Below, in pieces: positions 1 through 7,100 of a stretch of 7,616 nt of DNA. The position numbers and the translations under genes were made by a program. The DNA lies in NCBI GenBank assembly GCA_002293265.1, contig DBCW01000174.1:1-7616 (forward strand). Reading direction: 5' to 3'. Each line of letters starts with the position of its first letter. Within the stretch, counting starts at the first letter, position 1. Source of the stretch: Eggerthellales bacterium UBA948 (lineage in GTDB: Bacteria > Actinomycetota > Coriobacteriia > Coriobacteriales > UBA8131). The notes below the pieces were generated by a model, which was not told the origin of the DNA, did not search any database, and saw nothing but the letters and a program-made list of their open reading frames with translations.

Positions 1-1328
1 GCCAAGATGTCGCCTTCATTTGCAGTGGGGATATCAAAATCCAGCTCGCTATAAGCAGCGTAAGTTCTGTCGCGGCGCAAATCCCAAGTACCACCGCTAG
101 CTCTTAAGTTTGCCCCCGATAGACCATAATCCAAAGCCATTCTGTGCGAGATTGTACCAACGTTTCTTACACGCGATAAAAAGACCTCATTGCCAAGTGC
201 AAACTCTTCGTGTTCGTCTAGTCGTTTGGTAAATGAAGCCACAAAGTCTTTGATCATTTGCACAGACCTAGGTGTGATATCCGCCACAACTCCGCCGGGG
301 CGAATATAGTTAAACATCATGCGCTGCCCACTAAGCTCTTCTAGTATGTCCAGCAACTCTTCGCGGTCTTTAAAAGTGTAGAGGAAAAGACCCATGATGC
401 CGGCGTCTAGTGTGCAAGTGCCGTACCAAACGATGTGACTGGCGATACGGACGAGCTCACCTACAAGACAGCGAATCCAATTAGCACGAGCCGGCACTTC
501 TGCTTCCAGTAGTTTTTCCACAGCAAGGGCAGCAGCAAGCTCTCCATGAATGCCGGCCACGTAATCGCCGCGATCCATCAACGTGCCAAGCGCGTTATAT
601 TTGCGTGATTCAGCCAGTTTTTCGATGCCACGGTGTAGTTGTCCTATGATGGCTTCACCGTCTACGATCAGTTCTCCGTCAAGTTTAAGTCTAAGATGCA
701 AAACTCCGTGGGTTGAAGGGTGCTGCGGACCCATATTTAGAGTTAGGTGCTCGGATTCATTGTCGTCGCTTGATGTGTCAGCGGTCGATTTGTCGCCTGT
801 GTGCGAGGTAGCATCATCGGCTGCTAACGAGCCCATGACCCGCTCAAGGTTGTTTCTGTCAATTTGTTGACTGGCACGATTGCGAACTTCTTCTGCAGTC
901 CGTGTAGGAATGTCTTTGAGCAGGAAAGGATCACAACCATCGGTTGTAAGTAGGCGCTTGGGGTTGGGGTGTCCGCTAAGCTTGAGCCCAAAAAGCTCGC
1001 ACAACTCACGCTCCGGCATCAACGTGGCAGGATAGATATCACTAACACTAATAAGTGTGCCATAGTATGGATAATCAACCTTAATCACCAAGTCGATATT
1101 TTGGGCAAGCGAACGAATCTGATAAACAGCGTCAATCGCAGTCCCCGTGTCTACACCAAATAGGTCGATGAAGAAATCAAAGCCTTCTTCAGCATTTTTT
1201 AGCGTTGTCAACAAGGTACGTATGGATTCGGGTTTGGTTTGATATATAGTCTCAACACTCAAAGTATCAGCGAGAGTGATGGATTGAAACAGGCTTTCCG
1301 GTATCTCGATGTTGGCCAACTTATGCAT
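1..1328 (-). CDS. nuoCD: NADH-quinone oxidoreductase subunit C/D fusion (NuoCD), C-terminus cut by window edge
   Basis: This is the peripheral-arm subunit of complex I joining NuoC (30 kDa) and NuoD (49 kDa) in one chain. NuoD forms most of the quinone pocket next to cluster N2 of NuoB. 442 codons are visible and no stop interrupts them. Residues about 45-165 are NuoC-like, with the signature [16 protein letters not shown] at 106-121 and a LLKDIPTRT end. Residues about 166-195 form a Ser/Thr/Asp-rich linker. NuoD begins near 197 with [10 protein letters not shown]. By comparison with Thermus Nqo4, His203, His207 and Tyr244 match the quinone-site residues, and HRGIEKLAE (232-240) is typical. 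The ATG at 1328 overlaps the end of nuoB by 8 bases and has an AAGGAG 5 bases upstream, so translation is probably coupled. In many bacteria nuoC and nuoD are separate; the fusion is known from E. coli. About 150 NuoD residues are missing beyond the left edge. The family assignment is firm. The physiological electron donor cannot be told. Confidence 0.96.
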   Translation of the reverse strand, partial: MHKLANIEIPESLFQSITLADTLSVETIYQTKPESIRTLLTTLKNAEEGFDFFIDLFGVDTGTAIDAVYQIRSLAQNIDLVIKVDYPYYGTLISVSDIYPATLMPERELCELFGLKLSGHPNPKRLLTTDGCDPFLLKDIPTRTAEEVRNRASQQIDRNNLERVMGSLAADDATSHTGDKSTADTSSDDNESEHLTLNMGPQHPSTHGVLHLRLKLDGELIVDGEAIIGQLHRGIEKLAESRKYNALGTLMDRGDYVAGIHGELAAALAVEKLLEAEVPARANWIRCLVGELVRIASHIVWYGTCTLDAGIMGLFLYTFKDREELLDILEELSGQRMMFNYIRPGGVVADITPRSVQMIKDFVASFTKRLDEHEEFALGNEVFLSRVRNVGTISHRMALDYGLSGANLRASGGTWDLRRDRTYAAYSELDFDIPTANEGDIL

Positions 1329-1824
1329 TTTTGCTCCTTGCAGCCAAGCGCTCTTTTGTTTGCAGCTTGATCTTTTCCATTAGCTGCAAAAAGCCATACT
1401 GCACAGATTCCGGGCGTGGTGGACAGCCGGGAATGTATACATCTACGGGAATTATTTTATCCACGCCCATAACAACATTTGGGTATTCTCTAAAAGGACC
1501 ACCCATACATGCACAAGCTCCCATCGCTACAACATATTTTGGCTCCGGCATCTCATCGTACAGCCTTTTGACTACCTCGGCCATTTTGAGATTGACTGTT
1601 CCCGCAACTATCATTACATCTGTTTGCCTTGGGCTGGCGCGAAAGAAAACGCCAAAACGGTCAAAATCAAAACGAGGACCCGAGGCGTGCATCAAACCCT
1701 CGATAGCACAACATGCGATTCCAAATGACATGTACCAAAGAGATTTGCGGCGCGCCAGATCCAGTAACTGCTCGCTACGTATAAATGCCAGTGAATGCTC
1801 TCCTGCAATACGGTCTATCGCCAT
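1321..1824 (-). CDS. nuoB: NADH-quinone oxidoreductase subunit B (NuoB), N2 cluster subunit
   Basis: NuoB carries the terminal [4Fe-4S] cluster N2, which passes electrons to quinone at the interface with NuoD. The chosen product is 167 residues, a usual length. The cluster ligands are visible: adjacent Cys38-Cys39 in GIACCAIEG, Cys104 in GACACMGG, and Cys134 in [11 protein letters not shown]. The segments [17 protein letters not shown] and [19 protein letters not shown] are classic for the family. Cys106 is an extra cysteine two residues after ligand Cys104, where E. coli has Asn and Thermus Ser. A longer reading from a GTG at 1845 would add seven residues, but that codon abuts the Shine-Dalgarno itself. 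The ATG at 1824 has AAGGAG at a 7-base spacing and is preferred. It overlaps the end of nuoA by 10 bases (ATGGCGATAG) and nuoCD by 8. It is a member of the nuoA-nuoB-nuoCD operon, acting at the cytoplasmic face of the membrane. Confidence 0.97.
   Translation of the reverse strand: MAIDRIAGEHSLAFIRSEQLLDLARRKSLWYMSFGIACCAIEGLMHASGPRFDFDRFGVFFRASPRQTDVMIVAGTVNLKMAEVVKRLYDEMPEPKYVVAMGACACMGGPFREYPNVVMGVDKIIPVDVYIPGCPPRPESVQYGFLQLMEKIKLQTKERLAARSKNA
1334..1339 (-). promoter_or_regulatory. Ribosome binding site of nuoCD
   Basis: AAGGAG on the minus strand ends 5 bases before the ATG at 1328. It lies inside the last codons of nuoB and supports this start over later in-frame codons. Confidence 0.85.
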
Positions 1825-2171
1825 GAAAGCGCTCCTTCCTTCCACGCGTAGATAAGTCCTGCAATAAGGATGCTTAAAAAGATCAGCATTTCAAAAAAGA
1901 TAAACCAACCGCTAAGACCAACGGTAACGGCAAAGGGATATAAAAAGACAGTTTCTATGTCAAAGATTACATACAGTAAAGCATACACATAATAACCGGG
2001 GTGAAATTTGATCCAAACAGGGCCTATTGGTATGGCACCGCACTCATAAATCTCAGACTTTTCTTTAGAAGGTTTTTTTGGTGCCAACAACCACGAGGAG
2101 AATAATACAACCACAACAAAGGCTGATCCCAAAAACACAAAGATGAAAAACATTAAACCTTCAGTATCCAT
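1815..2171 (-). CDS. nuoA: NADH-quinone oxidoreductase subunit A (NuoA)
   Basis: NuoA is a small membrane subunit of complex I at the junction of the membrane and peripheral arms. The chosen product is 118 residues and has three hydrophobic helices at about 6-29, 60-83 and 88-110. The loop after helix 1 has YECG (42-45), whose Cys matches the conserved loop cysteine of the ND3/NuoA family. Helix 2 has the signature [11 protein letters not shown], with Asp71 and Glu73 at the positions of the two conserved acidic residues of E. coli NuoA. The ATG at 2171 is preceded by AGGAG at 11 bases, slightly long. The frame stays open to an ATG at 2249, which also has AGGAG but only 3 bases away. The 26 extra residues are polar, do not resemble NuoA, and are judged a leader or untranslated. 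It is the first gene of the visible nuo operon; its TAG overlaps the nuoB start. Confidence 0.95.
   Translation of the reverse strand: MDTEGLMFFIFVFLGSAFVVVVLFSSWLLAPKKPSKEKSEIYECGAIPIGPVWIKFHPGYYVYALLYVIFDIETVFLYPFAVTVGLSGWFIFFEMLIFLSILIAGLIYAWKEGALSWR
1832..1837 (-). promoter_or_regulatory. Ribosome binding site of nuoB (decides the start)
   Basis: AAGGAG within GGAAGGAAGGAGC on the minus strand sits 7 bases before the ATG at 1824. The alternative GTG start at 1845 directly adjoins this purine run and has no comparable site of its own. Confidence 0.85.
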
Positions 2172-2182
2172 AAAAATTCTAT

Positions 2183-2187
2183 CTCCT
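2183..2187 (-). promoter_or_regulatory. Ribosome binding site of nuoA
   Basis: AGGAG on the minus strand lies 11 bases before the ATG at 2171. Spacing is at the long end. A competing AGGAG at 2252-2256 lies 3 bases before the in-frame ATG at 2249, so the start is probable rather than certain. Confidence 0.6.
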
Positions 2188-2410
2188 ATGCTGGTGATAT
2201 GTTTATGCAGATAAGTGTGTAAACCATAACAATAGCCAAATGAAAGCATTAACTCCTAAATAGCGATTGACAATTTGCCACTGTAACACATCAATGTAGA
2301 GTCTCATTATCACTTCTCGTAATGGTGCAATAATCCGCGCTGAATGGGAAATCTGGGGTGAAAGTGAGAAGAAACATTAAAGTGAACGGTAAATGCTGAT
2401 ACTTGAATAT

Positions 2411-2420
2411 ACTGATCAGT
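2411..2420. promoter_or_regulatory. Perfect 10-bp palindrome, candidate operator
   Basis: ACTGATCAGT equals its own reverse complement. It ends 3 bases before the predicted -35 of the symporter promoter, a usual place for a dimeric regulator. The symmetry does not extend to the next base pair. The regulator is unknown, and a 10-bp palindrome may also arise by chance. Confidence 0.35.
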
Positions 2421-2423
2421 TTA

Positions 2424-2451
2424 TTGTCGAATCGCAAATATACTATATATT
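2424..2451 (+). promoter_or_regulatory. Candidate promoter of the cystine symporter gene
   Basis: TTGTCG (2424-2429, four of six consensus bases) is followed after 16 bases by TATATT (2446-2451, five of six). This would place the transcript start near 2458 and give a leader of about 75 bases. A weaker alternative is TTGGTT at 2471 with TCTTAT at 2494. Confidence 0.4.
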
Positions 2452-2520
2452 TTAGCAAAAAACACTTATATTGGTTATAGCAAATAGCAAATATCTTATG
2501 CTGATTAAGTAAATGCAAGA

Positions 2521-2527
2521 AGGGGAG
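2521..2527 (+). promoter_or_regulatory. Ribosome binding site of the cystine symporter gene (decides the start)
   Basis: AGGGGAG ends 6 bases before the ATG at 2534. The upstream in-frame ATG at 2513 lies just before this site and has no ribosome binding site of its own, so the shorter product is chosen. Confidence 0.85.
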
Positions 2528-2533
2528 ATACAA

Positions 2534-3964
2534 ATGAATCAAGCATTCTTTACTGAGTTTTTAATGGTCAGTACCTGGCAGACGGTTATTCTTATCGTTT
2601 TACTTTTAATTACTTTTGCGGTGATCTTTTATCTTGCCAAGAAAGGAGTGTCATTTTCAGCAAGAGTATTGGCAGCAATGGTACTAGCGCTAATGCTTGG
2701 ATTAACTATGCAAGCTTGGTCAGGGTTTACGAGTGCACCTCAAGAAATCACATATATCAATGAAGCGACCACATGGTTTGGCCTATTTGGAAATGGATTT
2801 ATGAATCTGATCAAAATGCTTGTTATACCACTCGTGCTTGTCTCAATAGTTCATGTGATTATCAATATGGAAAAAGGGGCAAATATCGGCAAGCTTGTCA
2901 GAAACACTCTAATTATAACTATGGGAATGGTTGCTGTGGCTAGTATCGTTGGCCTGGTCTTTGGTGTGATATTTGGTGTAGGGCAAGGTGCCGGTACAGT
3001 TGCAGGCTTGGCAGAGGCAAAAGAAGTGACTTCGATTGCTCAGACTTTTACTAATTTGATTCCGGAAAATCCCGTTGAGGCAATGGTTAATATGAATGTG
3101 ATCGGTTTGGTTATTTTTGCTGCGTTTGTAGGTTTTGGTGCAAGAAAACTGTATGGCCAAGAAAATGCAAAAAAGAGCCTAAAATTTTTTAATCGTGGTG
3201 TAAGGTCGCTGCATCAGGTGGTTACAAGTGTTGCGTTGGCGATCATCAAGCTCATCCCTTATGCAGTTATTCCTCTACTTGCAAACACACTTGCCTTACA
3301 TGGATTATCAAGTGTTATTGAAGTTGGAAAATTCATTCTCGCTCTGTATTTGGCAATTGCATTTATGTTTGTCTTACAACTTTTGCAGCTGGTCTTTTGC
3401 GGGTTAAATCCTTTGCGATATATTAGAAAAGCTGTTCAGGTACTGATTTTGGCATTCACCTCGCGCTCAAGCATTGGCGTTTTACCTGTTACGATACAGA
3501 CACTTACATCCAAGCTTGGAGTGAGTCAAAGCACTGCAAACTTTGTCGCCAGTTTTGGAACAACTGCCGGCATGCAAGGTTGTGCGGGAGTGTTTCCGGC
3601 AATCATACTCGTATACATAGCCCACATGAATGGCATTGCCATCGATGCCACCTTCGTTGTTATGACGGTTTTTATCGTGACATTAGGATCTTTGGGTATT
3701 GCCGGAATACCGGGTACTGCCACTATGGCTGCATCGGTGTCGCTTACAGGAATGGGCATGGCCAAGTTCTTCCCGGCTATTTCGCCGATCTTGGCAATAG
3801 ACCCTCTGATAGATATGGGTCGCACCCTCCTTAATGTCTCCGGATCGATGGTAAATGCAATTACTGTAGATAAAAGCCTCGGAAGACTTGATTTTAATGG
3901 GTTCAATCAAAAAGAATTAGCAATAATCGACAGCGATAGGGTTGATTATGGGGTTAAGGACTAA
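2534..3964 (+). CDS. tcyP: L-cystine/cation symporter, TcyP/YdjN type (DAACS family)
   Basis: This is a 476-residue polytopic membrane protein of the dicarboxylate/amino acid:cation symporter family, expected to import L-cystine as a sulfur or redox source. TcyP and YdjN are about 460 residues. The hydrophobic N-terminal helix is at 16-34, with further helices across the scaffold. Family landmarks are in order: the serine-rich hairpin-1 tip TSRSSIGVLP (309-318), the TM7 motif FGTTAGMQGCAG (341-352) where glutamate carriers have NMDGT, hairpin 2 GIAGIPGTATMAAS (388-401), and TM8 DPLIDMGRTLLNVSGS (423-438). Asp427, Arg430 and Asn434 align with Asp394, Arg397 and Asn401 of GltPh; Ser438 replaces the sodium-site Asp405. 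The GMQGC and NVSGS versions, and the tail resembling that of YdjN, are what point to cystine rather than glutamate. It stands alone, divergent from nuoA; no clear terminator follows. The subfamily substrate is inferred by similarity. Confidence 0.9.
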   Translation: MNQAFFTEFLMVSTWQTVILIVLLLITFAVIFYLAKKGVSFSARVLAAMVLALMLGLTMQAWSGFTSAPQEITYINEATTWFGLFGNGFMNLIKMLVIPLVLVSIVHVIINMEKGANIGKLVRNTLIITMGMVAVASIVGLVFGVIFGVGQGAGTVAGLAEAKEVTSIAQTFTNLIPENPVEAMVNMNVIGLVIFAAFVGFGARKLYGQENAKKSLKFFNRGVRSLHQVVTSVALAIIKLIPYAVIPLLANTLALHGLSSVIEVGKFILALYLAIAFMFVLQLLQLVFCGLNPLRYIRKAVQVLILAFTSRSSIGVLPVTIQTLTSKLGVSQSTANFVASFGTTAGMQGCAGVFPAIILVYIAHMNGIAIDATFVVMTVFIVTLGSLGIAGIPGTATMAASVSLTGMGMAKFFPAISPILAIDPLIDMGRTLLNVSGSMVNAITVDKSLGRLDFNGFNQKELAIIDSDRVDYGVKD

Positions 3965-4107
3965 AGCAGTCATGTTCATTTACCGATTTGAGAAAACTGA
4001 TTGCGACAAAAAAACAAAAACATGAATAAAAATAGTCATATATAAAACAAGCTATATGTAGATTGCAAAATCTTAAAATCTATATGTTAAATGCCGGACA
4101 AATGCAA
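3965..4107. other. AT-rich spacer between the symporter gene and the CotH-type gene
   Basis: This stretch contains A-rich tracts but no stem followed by a T run, so the symporter transcript has no recognisable intrinsic terminator here. Its right half holds short direct and inverted repeats (separate entry). No coding frame is supported. Confidence 0.6.
4052..4087. repeat. Direct repeat CTATATGT x2 with nested inverted repeats, candidate regulator site
   Basis: CTATATGT occurs at 4052-4059 and 4080-4087, with starts 28 bases apart. Between and overlapping them, TAGATT (4059-4064) pairs with AATCTA (4077-4082), and AGATT/AATCT form a small stem at 4060-4073. The second copy overlaps where the -35 element of the downstream promoter should be. 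This layout would suit an activator or repressor, but the region is AT-rich and chance is a serious alternative. Confidence 0.35.
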
Positions 4108-4113
4108 TATAAT
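4108..4113 (+). promoter_or_regulatory. Candidate -10 element of the CotH-type gene
   Basis: TATAAT is a perfect consensus hexamer. At the right distance upstream there is only TGTTAA (4085-4090), a very poor -35, and there is no TG extension. The predicted start of transcription is about 4119-4121. A good -10 with a poor -35 is often seen at activator-dependent promoters. Confidence 0.5.
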
Positions 4114-4120
4114 CCCCTAT

Positions 4121-4161
4121 GTTGATGTCGCTTCAGCTTATAGTGCTGATGCGACATCAAC
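4121..4161 (+). promoter_or_regulatory. 41-nt leader hairpin of the CotH-type gene
   Basis: GTTGATGTCGC (4121-4131) is perfectly complementary to GCGACATCAAC (4151-4161). After one T-T mismatch (4132/4150), TCAGC (4133-4137) pairs with GCTGA (4145-4149) around a 7-base loop TTATAGT. The structure begins at about the predicted transcript start and ends 16 bases before the Shine-Dalgarno. A T run is absent on either side, so it is a poor intrinsic terminator. It could be a 5' mRNA-stabilising stem, a translation-control element, or a DNA operator. Confidence 0.7.
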
Positions 4162-4177
4162 GTTGTATAAAACATGC

Positions 4178-4186
4178 AAGGGGAGG
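4178..4186 (+). promoter_or_regulatory. Strong ribosome binding site of the CotH-type gene
   Basis: AAGGGGAGG ends 4 bases before the ATG at 4191. It is the longest purine-rich site in the window and supports ATG 4191 over the ATG two codons later at 4197. Confidence 0.85.
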
Positions 4187-4190
4187 CAAA

Positions 4191-7100
4191 ATGAATATGC
4201 GTAAGCACCTGAGAACCAAAGCGTCACATAAATATCCACTAATATTTTTACTCTGTTTAACTCTGATAATTACTCCGATAATGCCGGTATACGCTAATAC
4301 CGATCCGATTATTGGTGGCGAAAACACTGCCGATAGACATGAGTTCAAAAAGTTTCACGCGCTCACAACGGGCTCTGACGATGCAGCGGTCGAGGCAAAC
4401 GATGTGAGCCTAACCAGATCCTCACTATACTTAAATGGACTTTACGGACGTGATGCAAACGACAACTATATTAGATTTGCCGACGTTGATCTTCCGAAAG
4501 ATGCTGTAGTAACGAACGCCTACATGGAGTTCATCACATACGATAAAGCAACACCAACTAACATTGCGATTGCCGGTGAATTAAGTGGTGGTGCAGCTTT
4601 TGATGACACTGTTCAGTCCTTTACAAGTCGCAACTTTACCGCTCCGACAGCGCCTATGCAGACCCCAACACTTGGCAGCAAGCAGCTGTTTCAGACCGGT
4701 AATATCGCTGATTTGATGAACCAGATGCGCGGACACAATGGTGAGCTAAATGATTTTGTCTTCAAGATCACCGGGGACAAAAGTGGTGATCTGCGTGTGA
4801 GGAGCTACAACTATAGCTCAAAATGTGCGCCGGTTCTTCATTATGAGTACTTATCGTCTTACGGCAAGTTTACTCAATTAATCACTGATGAGAATAATGA
4901 TAGCGAGGAGTATGGCGTTGACAAAAAGATCGATCTGGATGGTTCGATGCAGATTGGAGGATACAAGTCATCATCAATCAAAGACTCCAACAAGCAAAGG
5001 ACAGCGTTCAGGTTTACTAATGTCGAGATACCGGATGGAGCACAGGTAACGAATGCGTACTTAGAATTTACGACCACGACTACTACTTCAAGCAATCGAA
5101 TGTCTAATCAGAAGGTGAGGATAGAGCAGGGTAATCCTGCAGAATATGTTAAGACAAATGGTGATGTTAGCTCCAGAGATTACAGTGTATTGTCTGTAGA
5201 TTATCCGCAAGCAGCATTCATAAGTTCTAAGGCAAAGCATAGAACCCCGGATCTGAGTGTTTTAATAAACGAGAATCGCCTACGCGGCTGGAAAAACGGT
5301 CAATCCCTCGCGTTTATGATTGATGGTGACGGTTATATCGGAGCTGTTTATCAGGGTGGCAGTTCTTATCCACCGCAACTTGTTGTTGAATACCGCTTCG
5401 CCGAAAACGATTCGACCTCTGAGTATTTCTCTACAGATCCAAAAATGCTTGAAAACGTATATATCAACGAGGTATCTTCTCAGGGCTCAAGTAACTCTAA
5501 AGAAGACTGGGTGGAGTTTTATAATGCAAACGATGCTCCGGTGATACTTGGCTACCATGAACTGGGGCAACCGGCACCAAGTACCGGCATGAAGTTGTGG
5601 CGAGATACCAATCGAAAAGAAGCCTACGCATTTGACAACATTATTATTCCTGCCAAGGGCTTTAGGATAGTTTACTTTGACGAATCGCCTGAAGATGGAG
5701 CTGATCACGCTGACTTTGATCTGAAAAAGAACGCTGAGTTGGTGCTGTTTTCCGATGCTGACGGTAGTGAAAAAGTGATCCATACTTTTAAGTATCCAGA
5801 ACATCTATATAATCAGACGTTTGGACTCAAGCAAGATGGTGCGTCTGAGGTGGTTCAGTTTGCCCATGAAACATTTGGAGCTACCAATAATGCCGGGCAG
5901 GTCAAGTATGATATCTCAGTAAGCCATGATCGCGGTGTTTATGAGCAAGGATTTAATCTGGAAGTTCAGACAAATCCCGGTGTTACCATTCGCTACACCA
6001 CAAACGGCATGGATCCAAGCGCCACTGCAGGCACTGAGTACACCAGACCTATCTCGATTCACAAAAGCAGCATAATAAAGCTTTATGCATATGATGATTA
6101 TGGCAACTCCACCGTTAATACCTATTCGTATATCTTGCTCAACAATTACCCCAATGAACTAGCTCGCACTGTTTCCGGAACGCACAACAATAGGATCTGG
6201 CGTTACAAAGATACTTTGAGTGCTTCTGAATATGCCACCGCAATGGCCGAAGTGCCTATAGTTTCTGTGTCGTCAAATATTGACGAGCTTGAAGAAGAGT
6301 ATTTGCCGGGCACTTTCGAGTACTTAGACTCGCATCTTGATGGTGATAATTATATGGCTCCGGTGGGGCTTAAAAAGTATGGTCAAGTAAGTGTGCATCA
6401 ATACAACCACAATACCGGAATTCGTTTTCACCGCGACTACAATACCGTCAAAGCTGAGTATGACTTCTTTGAAAAGACTAAGGAAAGGGCCTATAAAGGC
6501 TCCGGAGAATATCCTCGTCTCGATCTAAAAGAAGGTCAAGATGGTCCGATGGCAAATGTATATAGCCTGGGATTTATGCGTTACAGCGAGCGTGCAACAC
6601 AAATGCTTAGCGGTCAAATGGGTAAACTTAATCTTGAGACCAGATACGTTCACAGTTTTTATAACGGTGAGTACATGGGTGTAAAAACGATGTCCGAACA
6701 CTTTAACGATAACATGATGGAAGAGTACATTGGTGGAGATTCCGATGACTATACGACTATTGATTATCAAGATGGTCGTTTTACCTCGGGCGACGTAGAA
6801 GAGGGTAATGGCGATGAGGAGATCAACGACAAGGTATTAGACATTGCTAAGACCAAGAATCTGCAAGAGTTTAAAAAATACGTTGATGTTCAAGACCTGA
6901 TCAGAACCCAGATACTATTCATGTTTACCGATACCGAGCGCGAGGTCACCGGCGTAATCGAAAACACAGCCGGAGACGACAAGTCTTTAAAGATGATATT
7001 TAATATAAACGATACCGATGGAGCGTTTTACAACGATGGGCACGTTGGAACATCTTCCAGAGCCTTTGCAGGCGGAGGCGGAAACTATCGCAACAAGTGG

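Larger units (their letters stand above)
2172..2533. other. Divergent intergenic control region between nuoA and the cystine symporter gene
   Basis: This 362-base AT-rich stretch separates two genes that point away from each other, so both sets of control signals should lie here. It holds a 10-bp palindrome at 2411-2420, a plausible rightward promoter at 2424-2451, and a 7-base tandem repeat AGCAAAT-AGCAAAT at 2479-2492 in the transporter leader. For the leftward nuo operon I found only an isolated GATAAT at 2306-2311 (minus strand) with no acceptable -35 element. No credible protein-coding frame, tRNA or riboswitch fold was recognised. Confidence 0.7.

Noticed and set aside
583..870. Rightward open frame of 95 codons inside nuoCD
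   Set aside because: It is antisense to the conserved NuoC-NuoD coding frame, serine-rich and unrecognisable.
1331..1855. Rightward open frame of 174 codons exactly antisense to nuoB
   Set aside because: It mirrors nuoB, its translation resembles no family I know, and it has no ribosome binding site. It is a by-product of nuoB codon usage.
2267..2272. Perfect TTGACA on the plus strand as a promoter -35
   Set aside because: No -10-like hexamer lies 15-19 bases downstream, and no gene starts nearby on that strand.
2306..2311. GATAAT on the minus strand as the nuo promoter -10
   Set aside because: The best upstream candidates are TTGCAC at a 13-base spacing, too short, or TTATTG at 16 bases, too poor a match. 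Kept only as a note.
2291..2542. Leftward 83-codon open frame in the divergent intergenic region
   Set aside because: It has no good ribosome binding site, would overlap the start and promoter of the symporter gene, and its composition is that of random AT-rich DNA.
3526..3906. Leftward 126-codon open frame within the symporter gene
   Set aside because: It lies antisense to the strongly conserved hairpin and TM7-TM8 region, so coding signal belongs to the plus strand.
4121..4161. Hairpin as an intrinsic terminator of the symporter gene
   Set aside because: No T tract follows the stem on either strand, and it lies about 157 bases past the stop and immediately after a consensus -10.
4248..4260. 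Lipobox in the CotH-type signal peptide
   Set aside because: Cys22 is preceded by Leu-Leu in mid-hydrophobic core, not by Gly, Ala or Ser, so ordinary signal peptidase cleavage after Ala35 fits better.
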